DNA of 64,000 nt from Onthophagus taurus (GCF_036711975.1 NC_091976.1:23994001-24058000), one strand, 5' to 3'. Shown: positions 1 through 11,470, counted from the stretch's first letter. The notes: generated from the sequence alone by a model not told the origin. Made by a program: numbers and translations.

Positions 1-1199
1 GAAGAAAGGTTATTTGAAACTAGAAACCGTAAAAAACAAATACCGAAAAGTAACGTCAAAGACCCAATTGCACAGATGGTCTAAATATATTGAAGAAAGA
101 GGGACATACAAAGAAAAATTAGCAGAAATTACCGAATTTGTAATTAATCAAGCGAGAGCCGCCGTAGATAATAAATTGCCACTACATGATATTGATATAC
201 GCAGATGGGCTATACAAGCTAGAAATGAAAAGAATTTATCTCCTCAACTGTTCAAAGCATCTCATAGCTGGGTGCAACGTTTTAAGAAAGCAAATCGGTT
301 AGTAAGCCGAAAAATAACAAAATTTCTATCCCAAAAACAAATTGGAAATGTTGATCGAGTAAAAACTTTAGCAAAAGATTTCGTTAAAGAGGCAAAGCTA
401 CAAATCCAAATATATGGACCTGAAAACACCTACAATTCGGATCAGAGCGGTTTTAACTTGGAATTCCATTCGGGAAGAACATTAAGCGATTTAGGAGTTA
501 AAACCGTAGAAAGTGTGGTCCAGTCGGTGTCATCTACAACGCACAGTTACACAATTCAACCCGTAATATCTGCTGATGGGAAACTTCTTTCTCCACTTTT
601 TATTGTTTTAAAAGAACCCTCTGGCAGCTTTGGACCGAGGGTAGCAAATACAATGTTTAAAGCAGACAATATATACGTTTTGGCATCAAAATCTGGAAAG
701 TTAACTTCAGAACACATGAAAAATTGGCTCCAAAATGTATATTTTCCAAATACTGGTTCTAAATCATTATTATTATTAGATTCTTGGAGTGGCCATTGTC
801 CTGAAGTTATTAGTGAAATAACTCCATCAGGTACTAATTTTAAACATTTATCTATACCTGCAGGGACAACAGGTCAAATACAGCCTTACTCGGCTTACTA
901 ACCGATTTGCTTTCTTAAAACGTTGCACCCAGCTATGAGATGCTTTGAACAGTTGAGGAGATAAATTCTTTTCATTTCTAGCTTGTATAGCCCATCTGCG
1001 TATATCAATATCATGTAGTGGCAATTTATTATCTACGGCGGCTCTCGCTTGATTAATTACAAATTCGGTAATTTCTGCTAATTTTTCTTTGTATGTCCCT
1101 CTTTCTTCAATATATTTAGACCATCTGTGCAATTGGGTCTTTGACGTTACTTTTCGGTATTTGTTTTTTACGGTTTCTAGTTTCAAATAACCTTTCTTC
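1..1199. repeat. Perfect inverted duplication (1-310 / 890-1199) within a pogo-type transposase
   Basis: Bases 1-310 reappear as an exact reverse complement at 890-1199 (position i pairs with 1200-i), with 579 bp of single-copy transposase sequence between them. Identity breaks at 311/889. The arm may extend left of the window because it starts at base 1. No mismatch was seen over 310 bp, so the duplication is either very recent or an assembly or cloning fold-back artefact. Confidence 0.95.
14..893 (+). pseudogene. pogo/Tigger-type DDE transposase, central part (truncated)
   Basis: The open frame reads a CENP-B-like helix-turn-helix (roughly residues 1-100, with a WSKYIEERGTYKEKL-like block and an SHSWVQRFKKAN DNA-binding helix), followed by the first part of a DDE_1 catalytic domain. 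The first catalytic Asp lies in NSDQSGFN and the second in LLLLDSWSGH. The frame then passes into unrelated residues after AGTTGQIQP, exactly where the inverted copy of the 5' part begins, so the third acidic residue is lost. The true N-terminus lies left of this frame; the opposite-strand copy shows what it looks like. The match to the Tigger/pogo (DDE_1, HTH_CenpB) family is strong. It cannot encode an active enzyme here. Confidence 0.85.
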
Positions 1200-1534
1200 C
1201 CACTTGTCCAGTAATTTACCGCCTCTAATTTGTACTCGTAGTCGATGTCATCCTTCAATGGACAATGAGCATCAGTATCTTCTACAAACCTGTCAGTTGT
1301 ATCCTGGTCTTCAATAATTTGCTGACCGTCATTGATGCCATTGGATGAATCGAAAATTAATACAGTTTCGTCTTCAATTTGCATATTGTAGTCTTCCATA
1401 CTTTCCATTAAAATACGCTGTATATTTTCTTTTAAACTAACTTCTGCTTCATTTACAGGAGTCTGGGGAATATTCATAACAGTAAAAACTGTCATTAGCA
1501 AATTTAAAACGTTTATTGGGTTTATTGTAACCAT
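893..1534 (-). pseudogene. pogo/Tigger-type transposase, N-terminal part (truncated)
   Basis: This minus-strand frame carries an acidic N-terminal leader of about 115 residues, then the same basic/HTH block found on the plus strand at 14-310. It runs out into junk (RVRLYLTCC...) at the inverted-repeat junction. It supplies the 5' end missing from the plus-strand copy, so both pieces come from one element that was rearranged head to head. The upstream sequence (1,535-1,620) shows no clear terminal inverted repeat to me. Confidence 0.8.
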
Positions 1535-1559
1535 TGCTTCTGTCAGTTGCTCTGAAACT

Positions 1560-3310
1560 AAAATCTACCCACTGGGCACACGTTCTTTTATACTAGAAAA
1601 AACTATTTTGAGAAATGACCTTTAGCAAGCGGCACTAAAAAAACAAATATTGTGCCAAAATTTTTTTGGTAGGTGTATTTTTGGCAACATTATGTAGAAT
1701 AAAAATAAACTTAACAATGTTAATGATGTGATAGAGAATTTCTATTTATTCTTTCATTAATTTTCCTTTATTAATAAAGGAATTTTATAGAAGATAGGAA
1801 AAAAGTGTTAAATTAATGAAAGAATAAATTTAACATTGAACATAAAAAACGTCAATTAGTAATGTAGAATAAACTTCTTTGGTATATTGAACTATTTTTT
1901 TTTGTCAGTTGCTTTTTAACTCATAAATAAATAAAATATCTTATTTATCTAGTAGTTTTATATTTATTATTTAAAGAAAATGAGGGTAGTTTACCTCGTG
2001 GAACATCGATAGATAGATTTTTAAAAAACAATACCACAGTTACGATGGCAGTTTTCATCTTCGAGGTATAAACAAAAAACTACCCCTAATTTGTAACCCT
2101 TATAACCATTTTCAAAAATTTTTACTTCAAATATAAAACAAACACAGTACCAAATTTCGCCGTAATCAACAAGTAATGCCCGGGATAGAATTAATTTTTA
2201 AGGGGGTGGTTAACCCCAACCACCCCTAAATGGTGTATTATGCCTTATTTTACATTAAACATTTTATTGTGCGACTAATTTACGGTTTTGTTAAAGTATT
2301 TTCAAAATACCTGACAATTTTATCACATCATTCTTACGAAAAGTGGTTACATGTTAACCCCCGTAACTTCGCTGGGGATGATCTAGAGCGAATGGGAAAA
2401 AACCCTTAACTAATATTTTTGAACGTGCTGGAAGTATACTTAATGCCGCCAAAATCGATAGGGTGGTTTTTAAATAATTCCAAAAAAATAGGGGTAGTTC
2501 GCCCTTCTTAACCCTCTGGTATATGTGTGATACATCAAAAGAAAGCTCTTTTAAAATGAATATCAGTTACAATTTACCAAATTTTGATAGCACTTTTCAT
2601 TTTTAAAATATAAGTGAAAACGTACTTTTTCTCCAAACTTTCAACCCCTATAACTCGCCCCAGGGGCTTTTACCGCACGTATAAAAAAATGTACGAACCT
2701 TATTTTGGCCCATTCTATGACTGTACCAAATTGCATCGAAATCGGTGAGACACAGTTGTGACACTTCCCTTGTTAGACTGGGCCGCAAGCGATCTCGGCT
2801 TAATTAATCAGACTTGTAGAGCATGTTCCCGTGATATGTACTTTTTAGATGAAGGTTACTTTTCACGCGAACTGTATATATTATAATTTTACTTACACAA
2901 AAAATAAAGACGAGACGTCGTCTATATTAACAAACACCAGCATGGTTTATTTCCGTTTCTTTTTAATTTATAATTCGAGTAAATCGCTCTAAAAAAATTA
3001 GAGGCGCAATTATTTGACATATTTTGTTTACATGTTACGTAGAAATGTTCAATGATTACAAAAAAATTTTACCGTTATTTTTTTTTATCGAACGGTTGCA
3101 AAGATATCGATCTCTAAATTGAGGGGCTTGACTTTTAGCACGGATAGTAGCAGAAAAAAGGTGATAAAATAGAAGCTATTCTAATTAATTTATATAAGGA
3201 GACGGGAATTTATTTAACTATTTCACTATGTTTTGTAAAAAATACATTTTTTATTTATAACTAAAATATTACAAACAAACTCTATTTAAAAATTAATTAT
3301 TTGTTACTTG
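1560..3310. other. Non-coding interval downstream of TUT1
   Basis: AT-rich and without a credible reading frame. Several short motifs recur (runs of 'accaccccta' and 'aactacccct' type, and a near-palindrome around 2,201-2,227), which suggests an old degraded repeat. An AATAAA on the minus strand at 3255-3250 is a plausible TUT1 polyadenylation signal, about 60 nt past its stop. Confidence 0.5.
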
Positions 3311-3313
3311 AAA

Positions 3314-6300
3314 TTAACTGGCGGTTTTATTAACATTTTCATTCATTTCACGTTCGTGTGCATTAAGCCAATGAGGTAGTCGGATGGCAAGAAATGTACA
3401 AATGCTCCGAAAGCACCCTTTCATAGAATTATGCTTTGTTATTATTATGTCCATTTCGATCGGATTATCCCGAGCGTTTATTGTTATTGTAAAATCAACG
3501 ATGGGTTGTAATAATGTGATGTTTTTACAAAGTACCTCACAAATATAGTTGGTTACTTGAATTTCCTTTTCTAAATTCGTGGCGTTATTATTTAATTCGA
3601 TATCGCGTCGAATTGCCCTTCTTGATTCCCATAAATTTTGCATTGCTTTGCATCGTAAACTAACCGAATCTAAAACACCTTCTTCTCGTTGAATTTGTTT
3701 ATCGGTGGTTACACTAATGTCACATTTTAATGCTTTTGCTAAAACGTTTATTATAAATTCGTTTACCATGGAGTACCAAACAAATTTGATTTCGTTCGGA
3801 CGATTTTCGCAATTTTCTGGAATCTTTTTCTCTAAATACTTTAAAGATTGCCCCATTATTAATTTAAATTTACATACATTCTCAGTTAATGTAAATCTTT
3901 CGTCGAGAGGTTCCGATGTGAAAAATTTATAAAGGGGTCCTTCTTTGTCGTTTTCTTTTTTATTTTTTTCTTGGAGTGTATTTAACGCGTGTTTACAAAA
4001 AAGTTTGAAATCATCCGCAACACGAGAACTCACAGCTTTAGTTAAATTATGATTGTGTTCGAATGGATCTTGAACGCAAATCGGCGTGTCAACTAAAAGA
4101 GGGAACATATTCACCAAATTTATTTTATAAGTTAAAAAATCATCCGATAAAATATCAGGTCGAAGAAAATCGGTTTTCGGCACAATTTTACCTAAATACG
4201 GACAAACAACGTATAAACTATAATCGAATTGACTATAATATTTAAAAAATCCTTCCAAAAGTTCAAATATTGATTTATTCGAAAGATTTTCATTCGTTAA
4301 ATTCGCAGGTAAAAAACCTCCGTTCCAACCATGTTGAATATTTTCAATCCCCGGCGATTTTTGCATCTCAATAACAGATTCGCAACGAAACGGTTCTTGT
4401 TGTAAATAAAAAATAAACATAATCGTTAACGCGTAATTACTAAATTTACTACTATTCCCATGCAATTCGTGCGAACTCGCCCAATATTTTATAATCATCG
4501 TAACCGTGCGCAATTGTGGAGCTAACGACATATAATATTTAATCAAATAAGTATTACAAACACCCAACATATTCTTGAAATTAAAATCACAACTTAATTG
4601 AGTCGGAACGTGAACGCATTTTACAATCGGCGTTTTCGCTTTCGGTATCGCTAAGACTTGAGCGAAACTTTTCGATTTAGGTAACGCATTTCGTGCCTTT
4701 TTAATAAACGTTTGCGTTGTCGGATCGGAATCTAACATATTCGCAACTTCAACGAAAACATCCACATCGCTGTATTTAAAATTTAAACCAGTTACTGTCG
4801 ATCCAAACGGAAAAATGCGGCAACCCTCTTTAAAAATTTGTTGTAACGTCAATTGAAGGTCCTCGCAAAGTATTTTGTACGATTCGATTTGTTGTTTTTG
4901 ATTCGGTTGTAAATGTTCCATTAATTTATTTATTTGCTCCTCGAATTGTAGATTTTTTAATGATGTGTTTATTAAATCGTGATCTAAATGGGGTTGTTCT
5001 ATATTTGGTTCATCTAAAAGGATTTATTTAATGTTTATGTAACTTAGAAAGTTAAATTCAGTAAGGATTAAAATGGCAGGAATATGGATAAAAGCAAGGA
5101 GAAAATAGGAGAGTTATAAAGATGGGGTCGTGGAATATTACAACTTTAACAAGAAAGGAAAAGGAAATAATGGATGAGATGGAAAGGTTTAGGGATAGAA
5201 ATAATGGGAATTATATTAAGTATAAAATTTTCAAACTATTATAGTCTATACTTTTCGGGAGTCCAAGAAAATACATTGAGCAAGATTTTTATTCAAGTCT
5301 GCAGAAAACCTTCGATAAATCCAGAGAACAAAGAGAGGAAGTATTATAATTATAATGGGAGACTGGAATGCGAGAATAGGTAATGATATACACAAGGGGG
5401 GAGGTAGTATAGGAGAATATGAGGATAAGGGAGCGGCAGTGATGAATAGAAATAGGCAAAGAATGCTGGAATTTTGTCAAATAAACGACTTATTGATTAG
5501 AAACACAATGTGGAGTCAAAGGAGGCAAGATAAATATACGTTTGTGGCGGAAGAAAGGAATGCTAAGAGTATTATTGATTACATGACATACACCCAGAAT
5601 CTCCAAAACAGAGTCGAAGAGGTAAAGACTGAAGCAGAAGCAGAAATGGAAACTAACCACAAACTAGTCATGGCAACTATTAATAATATAGAAATCGAAA
5701 GAGAAGAGATGACAACCTACATGAAAATAACAAGGCAGGAGGAAGAAAAACTAAAATATCAAGAAAAAACAAACAACGAAAATTTAAAAACTAGAAGAAA
5801 CAGAGAATTTAACGCTGGAGGGAAGGTGAAGAATTTTTGAAGAGATAATGCGAAATAAAGCTATGGAAGTTTGTGGAATGAGAAAATATAATAATCAGAC
5901 AAGTCCGACAGGCAATAAAGAAGAAGAAAGAGTCATGGAAGAAATATATAAGAACGAATTCGAAGAGGATAGGACAAACTATAGAACGAACAGAAATGTA
6001 GGTAAGAATATGTTAAGCTGGTAAGTTTGTGTCCTAAACTAAGGTTTTATTTTACTTCAAAAATTTTTCTTTATTTTGTATTCCGTACGTGTACTGATGT
6101 AAAAACATTTTTTTCCAAGATTTTAACTATATTATTGAATTTTTTGATTTTGTTAAATTAATTTTTTGTTTGTAAATTAGTTTGAAAGAAATTTAGATCC
6201 ATTCCTAAACCCCACCTACTAACAAAATATTTTTCCATTATATTGTATAATATTCTAAGTAAGTTCACCTTTTCAAATTCCGATTTCTCCTTACCGTTAT

Positions 6301-9019
6301 TAATACGTTCCGGTTAATATTTGTTAATTTGTTTCTTAAATTTAGGTACTGAAGATGAAACATTAGTTTCAAAACATGTCTGCTTGAATTGAATTAAACA
6401 TTTTAGTATTTCTCAAAAAGTTTTTACTTTTACCTACATCTTATTTTATATAAAAGGAAGCTACTCGAACTGTGAAAATTACAGAGCCATATGCCTATCA
6501 TCTACAAGTTACAAATTATACATAAGGATAATAGAGAAAAGGTTAAGAAGAGTAGTGGAGAATAAACTAGAAGATGAACAAGCAGCATACAGAGCAAGCA
6601 AACAAACGAACGATAACAATTGATGTAATCCGAAATATCATTAAAAGGAAAATATAGACGGCCAATGAACTATACCTAATATTCTTGGACCTAAAAGCAG
6701 CTTTTGACACGGTTAACACAAGACCTAGAACTAGAATCATTCGGGTTTAGCTGTCTTGAGAGACGTGAGGCTAAACCCGAATGTTTCTAGTTCTAGGTCT
6801 AATGTTAGTTCTAGTTTTACACTACCACTATCACTACAATTAACACAAGACCTAGAACTAGAATCTGCTTTCAATTATTTTTGTTAGTTTTTGTGGTATC
6901 ATTAGTTGTTCTAGACACTATCATATAATACTACGATTACATGTGTCAAAATCTGCTTTTAGGTCCAAGAATATTAGGTTATAGTTCATTGCCCATTAGG
7001 TTAGTTCTAGTGCAAAACTAGAACTAACACTAGACCGACAACTAGAAACATTCGGGTTTAGTCTCTCAAGACGGCTAAACCCGAATGATTCTAGTTCTAG
7101 GTCTCCTGTTAGTTCTAGTTTTAGTCCAATAAAAATATACAACATAGTGATATCTTTTATTAACTAGCGTTACCTAACACTGTCACTAGAACCGAATGGC
7201 TAAACCCGAATGATTCTAGTTCTAGTGATAGTGCTAGTGCAATATTAGAACTAACACTAGACCGAGAACTAGAAACATTCGGGTTTAGCCGCACGTCTCT
7301 CAAGACGGCTAAATCCGAATGATTCTAGTTCTACGTCTTGTGTTAGTTCTAGTTTTAGTGCACTAAAAATATGCAACATAGTGATATCTTATGCTAATTA
7401 GTGCTACCTACTAACATTAGACCTAGAACTAGAAACATTCGGGTTTAGCCGCACGTCTCAACCCGAATAGTTCTAGTTCTAGGTCTTCTGATAGTTCTAG
7501 TGATAGTGTAAACCTAGAACTAGAAACATTCGGATTTTGCAGTACGTTTCTCAAGACGGTTAAACACGAATGATTCTAGTTCTAGGTGTTGTGTTAGTTC
7601 TGGTAATAGTGCTAGTGTAAAACTAAAACTAACACTAGACCTAGAATTAGAAATATTCGGATTTTGCCGCACGTCTCTCAAGACGGCTAAAGCCAAATGA
7701 TTCTAGTTCTAGGTCTTGTGGTAGTTCTAGTGATAGTGTAAAACCAGATTTTGACACAATTAATCGTAGTATTACATGGTAGTGTCTAGAACAACTAATG
7801 GTACCACAAAAACTAACAAAAATAATTGAAAGCTTGTATAAGAAAGTCAAGAGCATAGTACAAATGAAGGGAAACATCAAAAACTTTTTAAATATGCAAG
7901 GGCATAAAACAAGGCGATAGCCTAAGCCCATTGTTATTTATAATATTAACAGTGATAGGTTATAAAAGTTTGGAATCAGTAAAAATTGATAACTTATTTA
8001 TATGCTGACGACATAGTGCTGATAGCAGAGAACCATAAAAAGGCAAGGAAGTTGGTTAAAATATGGACAGAAGAAATTGAAAAGATGGCCTAGAATTGTG
8101 ATAATAAATAAAAAGGAAATAAGAAATAACCCAAAAGAAATATTTATTAAAGAACAAAAGATAGAAGAAGTATCATCACATGAGTACTTGGGCAGTATAA
8201 TATCACAAGATGGAAGGATAGATTTAGACATAAATTTAAGAATAAGGAAAACAAACAACGTATATCATACTCTAAACAGAACAATTTTTGGGAAGAAGTA
8301 TACACTGGCAATATTACCATATGCCAGTGAATCATGGACACTACAAGATAGACAAGAAGGAAAGATTACAGCAATGGAAATGAAATTTTTACAAAAAATA
8401 GTGGGGAACACAAAGTGGGATAGGATAAGGAATGAGGAAATAAGACTGGGAGTAGATCAAGAGGAGATAATCAGCAAAATAGTGAAAAAGCACCTAAACT
8501 GGAACATAACACAATAATAAAAAAGGAAGAAATGGGAAGAAGAGAGGGAAGACTCTTGCAGATATAAAGGAATTAGCCAGGAACCAGAGGGAGTGGAAGA
8601 AATGGATGGAGGAATAGGATTAGGAGAAGAAGTAACTTAAAAAGGAAGATATTCTTACTTGCTTGTTCTTTTCTTTTTCTTGGTTTTATATACAATGTTT
8701 TACCCATAAAAAAAACTTTTTGTTTTTTGAGTAAACTTTGAGCGGTTGCCTCATCAGAGAATTCCACCAAAGCAAATCGATTTCCTTCGCCGATAAAAAC
8801 ATCTTTTGTTGGTCCAAAATCACTGAAAAACTTCACAATTTGTTCTTTAGCAACCAAATTGGGCAAACCAGTCACAAAAACGCCACATTTTTCCTTTTTG
8901 TTTAAAATGTGTTCATTGTGAACTGCTAATTGATGTTTTCTTCCAATGAAATGCGACTCTCTAGCTGATTTGTCTGGAAGGCTTACATTGCACAATACAC
9001 AAAAATTATTATCTCCCAT
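3314..9019 (-). CDS. TUT1: TUT1-like terminal uridylyltransferase / Star-PAP (2 exons)
   Basis: Model: exon 1 9019-8659, exon 2 5013-3314, 686 residues. The donor (A|GTAAG) and acceptor (TTTTAG|AT) join in frame (phase 1). Exon 1 encodes a U1-type C2H2 finger (C7, C10, H23, H29) and an RRM (about 46-115). Exon 2 encodes the nucleotidyltransferase core: GS at 191-192, catalytic Asp 203 and 205 in SDVDVFVEV, third Asp 263 in LSCDFNF, and the nucleotide-recognition motif VQDPFEHNHN (434-443) with a His (442) where UTP-selective enzymes have one. Finger + RRM + split core is the TUT1 architecture, the enzyme that oligouridylates U6 snRNA in vertebrates. Insect U6 specificity is inferred. The single 3.65-kb intron is almost entirely mobile DNA. 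The C-terminal ~190 residues are the least conserved to my eye. Confidence 0.88.
6711..7748. repeat. Array of palindromic 'CTAGAACTAGAA / TTCGGGTTTAGCC' hairpins
   Basis: At least five imperfect hairpins, each about 100 nt, built from arms reading (A)CTAGAACTAGAAACATTCGGG...TTTAGCC and their complements around a short ACGTCTCTCAAGACG-like loop. The array interrupts the LINE reverse transcriptase. TTTTGACAC occurs on both sides (6702-6710 and 7749-7757), consistent with a 9-bp target-site duplication. The same hairpin unit occurs at 21.2-21.56, 26.17-26.64, 41.56-41.64 and 62.24-62.34 kb, and as a fragment near 14.73 kb. A 9-bp duplication would fit a Mutator-like foldback element; that assignment is inference. 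Confidence 0.85.
6866..6993 (-). repeat. Inverted LINE fragment containing the empty insertion site
   Basis: Read on the minus strand, this stretch is continuous with LINE sequence on both sides of the hairpin array: the segment ending near 6,710 is joined directly to the segment starting near 7,749, with only one TTTTGACAC-like copy. It is therefore an inverted copy of the uninterrupted LINE trapped within the array. Confidence 0.75.
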
Positions 9020-9023
9020 TATA

Positions 9024-9029
9024 TTTATT
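9024..9029 (-). promoter_or_regulatory. AATAAA poly(A) signal between TRPT1 and TUT1
   Basis: On the minus strand an AATAAA lies 58 nt after the TRPT1 stop and 5 nt before the TUT1 ATG. If used for TRPT1, cleavage would fall inside TUT1 exon 1. The only sequence available for a TUT1 promoter outside TRPT1 coding DNA is this 67-bp, very AT-rich spacer. Confidence 0.5.
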
Positions 9030-9086
9030 AATTAATAAGATAAATTAATATCTAAAAGTTAATTATTAATTAAAAGTAAATAATTT

Positions 9087-9759
9087 TTAGCTATGTATAA
9101 TCTTACTTTCTATTATGTTAACAACTTTAAAAAAAAATTCGCTTGATATTAATCCATTTATATCTCCAGGGCTTAATATAACTTTATTTGGTGATAAATA
9201 AAACTTGAATCCAGAATCCAAAGCTTTTTTCAGGTCAATATAAATCAAAATTTCAACATTACCTCGAACACCACTAATACATTTATTTTTATCAATACTT
9301 TCTGTAAAATGAATATGTTCTCTAGTCATTCGGCTTAAACCCTCGCGTTTAATTTTATCCCAATTTCTCAAATACGTTCCATGTATTACATTTTCAACTC
9401 CACAACAATCTGTTATCGGTGTTAAGTCTAATTCTTTAACAACTCCAATTGAGTGCCCCTGATTAGCTTTGATTTTTAACTCTCCACTATCACTTTTTAT
9501 TAATGTAAACCTTTGTTTATTATTATTTTCCACAACTTTTATAATATCATTTACGTTAAACTTTCCTTTTAATTGTTTATACGCCAAAATCTGAGAAACT
9601 GGAACATAACCATCCGAAGATATCGTAAACCCTTCTTTATGGGCACCGTGTCTCAAAATCCATGTTAAAGTTTTACTTAAATACACATCATTTCCCTAAC
9701 GGCAAAATCGAAATTATTAAGATTACAACATCATCTCGAAACTTTACCTTATTGTACAT
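9087..9759 (-). CDS. TRPT1: tRNA 2'-phosphotransferase (Tpt1/KptA family; 2 exons)
   Basis: Model: exon 1 9759-9748 (codes MYNK), a 52-nt intron 9747-9696, exon 2 9695-9087; 206 residues. The splice (AAG|GTAAAG ... TTAG|GGA) is phase 0 and gives a natural start with DVYLSKTLTWILRHGA, the family's N-terminal signature. Conserved elements: Arg19-His20 in LRHGA, DGYVPVSQIL (winged-helix lobe), His109 in VIHGTY, Arg126 in LSRMTREHIHF, and Arg148 in SGVRGNVEILIYID. Together these give the Arg-His-Arg-Arg catalytic set. The enzyme transfers the splice-junction 2'-phosphate of ligated tRNA to NAD+, producing ADP-ribose 1''-2'' cyclic phosphate. At 206 aa it is on the short side for animals (human about 253). 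It shares its strand with TUT1, which starts 67 bp downstream, and it diverges from Aven. Confidence 0.93.
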
Positions 9760-10229
9760 CAGACAAGGGGATTATCCAAAAAAGAATCAATTTTTACAAC
9801 TAAAAATAAATAAATTTTTTGAGGTTAAGTTATCCTTGATCCCATATGCAAGCATTTTGGGGGCCAAACTAACCTCGTCCGGGAAAAATGGTTTCAAATA
9901 AACCCAATTTTGTTATCTTAATTTTTAAGTAATTCAGTTAACATCTGAAAAAAAAAATATTGAGACAAATGTGGCAGGTTTAATTAGGTTATTATTATTA
10001 CAGAAATCTGTAATTTTAAGTCATTGAATTATGTTTAATAAAGGTTAATAAATCAAAAATTTATTGAAATTATGAATAAATCAACAATTAAAGAAGAAAT
10101 TTTCATTATTTTGAAATCAATTCAATGTAAATTTATGAATAATTAATTAATATTTGAAACGTAACCTCAAAATCCTCAAAATCTAAAAACATAACCTCAA
10201 AATCATTTCCGTTATTTAAAGCAAGAAAA
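9760..10229. promoter_or_regulatory. Bidirectional promoter region TRPT1 / Aven
   Basis: A 470-bp AT-rich interval between two divergent start codons. No TATA box at a convincing distance and no long repeat is apparent. Short direct repeats of 'aacctcaaaatc' occur around 10,161-10,205. Shared regulation of the two genes is inferred from layout only. Confidence 0.5.
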
Positions 10230-11057
10230 ATGAGTGAATCAAAAAAAATGGGGTAATCATCCATATAAGTAACTTATATAACTTAATTTCATATATCATT
10301 TTAGAGCTTCCAAGTATAAAAATAATCAAAAATACAAAAATAAGTCAAAAGTGGTCCCTAAAGAGAAACAATCAGATTCCGTCGACGACGAAGATAAAAT
10401 CGTGATAGATAATGATTACCCTTACAGAAGACGAGGTTTAGAAAGTAACTGGCATAGATATGAAGTTATAGATGTACCAGAATCAGAAGAAATTATTGAT
10501 GTAGCTAAAGATTTTTCAGCAATCGTTTCAGCTCCTATTTCCCAAGGAAATTATTTCAAATTTAAAGCAGACAAAAGTCTGGATAACCTAAAAGATGAAG
10601 AAATAAAATGCGAAATGTTCAAAATCGATATGAACACATTGAGTTTGGGTTTATTGAGCATTCCCTTTCATATTCGATGTGGTATTGATGAAAAATGTTT
10701 TAGTGTATTTCACATTTATTTGCTTTTTATTCATTTTATTTATATTCTTAATTTTATTTTTAGGAAAGCAGTTTAAACGAAATTTTGGCAGATGCTGAGA
10801 GTGCAAAAATAAATTATTTGAAACATTTAAAAGAGAATGATGAGAAAAATGTTCAAATTAAAGAAGATGAAACTAAATCAACAAATAAGATTTTAATTGG
10901 TTTAATGGGTGATGATTTGAATGATTTAATTAAAAATGATGGTGATAATAAAGAATGTTCAATTACAAATTTTTCTACTAAGGAATTGAAGGGATTAAAA
11001 GAACCGAAAGAAAAAGATGATTTGGAGAAGTGGTTGGATGATATTTTAGATGATTAA
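10230..11057 (+). CDS. AVEN: Aven-like cell death / translation regulator (3 exons)
   Basis: Model: exons 10230-10252, 10305-10704 and 10764-11057; 238 residues. Splices are GG|GTAATC...TTTTAG|A (phase 2) and AGT|GTATTT...TTTTAG|GAA (phase 0), both restoring frame. Recognisable Aven-type blocks: SNWHRYEVIDVPE (about 50-62), AKDFSAIVSAP then FKFKADKSLD (a DFS...SF.QFRFA-like block), IDMNTLSLGLLSIPFHIR (the 'L...LQELPL.LRL' helix), and a C-terminal acidic LEKWLDDILDD like the terminal 'LEDWLD' motif. The N-terminus has a basic Lys/Asn/Tyr tract instead of the vertebrate RGG region. Vertebrate Aven binds Bcl-xL/Apaf-1 and aids translation of G-quadruplex mRNAs; whether the insect protein does so is unknown. 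Assignment rests on motif order, so it is good but not certain. Confidence 0.78.
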
Positions 11058-11462
11058 TAAATTATTAGTATGTTTAATGGAATAAAGATTTTTTTGGAAT
11101 AAATTGGAACCTATTTAGACTGATTATTACTTTATAACTTTAAAAAGTTTCATTAAATCCAAAAATTAAAACTGATTGAAACAAAATGTTTGAAGAAATG
11201 AGTTTTACAAAATGTTTGGATGATAATTTAGTTGATAAAATAAATAGATTATACATTTTTTGTTATTCAAATTTGTTCCATTTATTTTTTTGCACTAAAT
11301 CTGATAAATTTGCTAAATCGAAAAAGAAAAAAAACAACCTGTTGCCACACCAAAAAGTTAAAAATCATTCTTATCAGACACCTCTTTCCTAACACCGGCC
11401 TTTCTATATCTTTATCTACATTTCATACATAATAACCGACGTGCTGATATAAATACATTGCT

Positions 11463-11470
11463 TATAAAAA
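11463..11470 (+). promoter_or_regulatory. TATA box of GNMT
   Basis: TATAAAAA lies 63 nt before the GNMT ATG. A CATTTCATC initiator-like site falls about 28 nt downstream, giving a short 5' UTR of roughly 35 nt. A second TATAAATA lies slightly upstream (11448-11455). Confidence 0.55.

Larger units (their letters stand above)
5075..8640 (+). mobile_element. Decayed non-LTR retrotransposon inside TUT1 intron 1 (antisense to the gene)
   Basis: Pieces of one LINE read on the plus strand. An AP-type endonuclease lies at about 5,120-5,830 (WNITTLTRKEKEIMDEMERF near the start, then IIMGDWNARIGND). Reverse transcriptase blocks follow at about 6,455-6,720 (NCENYRAICLSSTSYKLY, then LDLKAAFDTVN) and 7,745-8,515 (HEYLGSIISQDGRID, ASESWTLQDRQ). 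Stops and shifts are frequent and the RT is split by a hairpin array at 6,711-7,748. The endonuclease/RT type resembles elements often annotated as 'craniofacial development protein 2-like'; the clade is not certain. It accounts for most of the length of the TUT1 intron. Confidence 0.85.

Noticed and set aside
2201-2227. GGGGTGGTTAACCCCAACCACC near-palindrome
   Set aside because: Imperfect, single, and within degraded repeat DNA; no binding-site interpretation can be supported.
8573-8658. Extension of the zinc-finger/RRM frame as a separate 148-residue gene
   Set aside because: The last 28 residues are intron sequence; the GTAAG donor at 8658 joins in frame to the catalytic exon at 5013, so it is exon 1 of TUT1.
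11186-11392. 68-residue frame between Aven and GNMT on the plus strand
   Set aside because: It is AT-rich and low-complexity with Lys runs, has no known motif, and overlaps the likely GNMT promoter.
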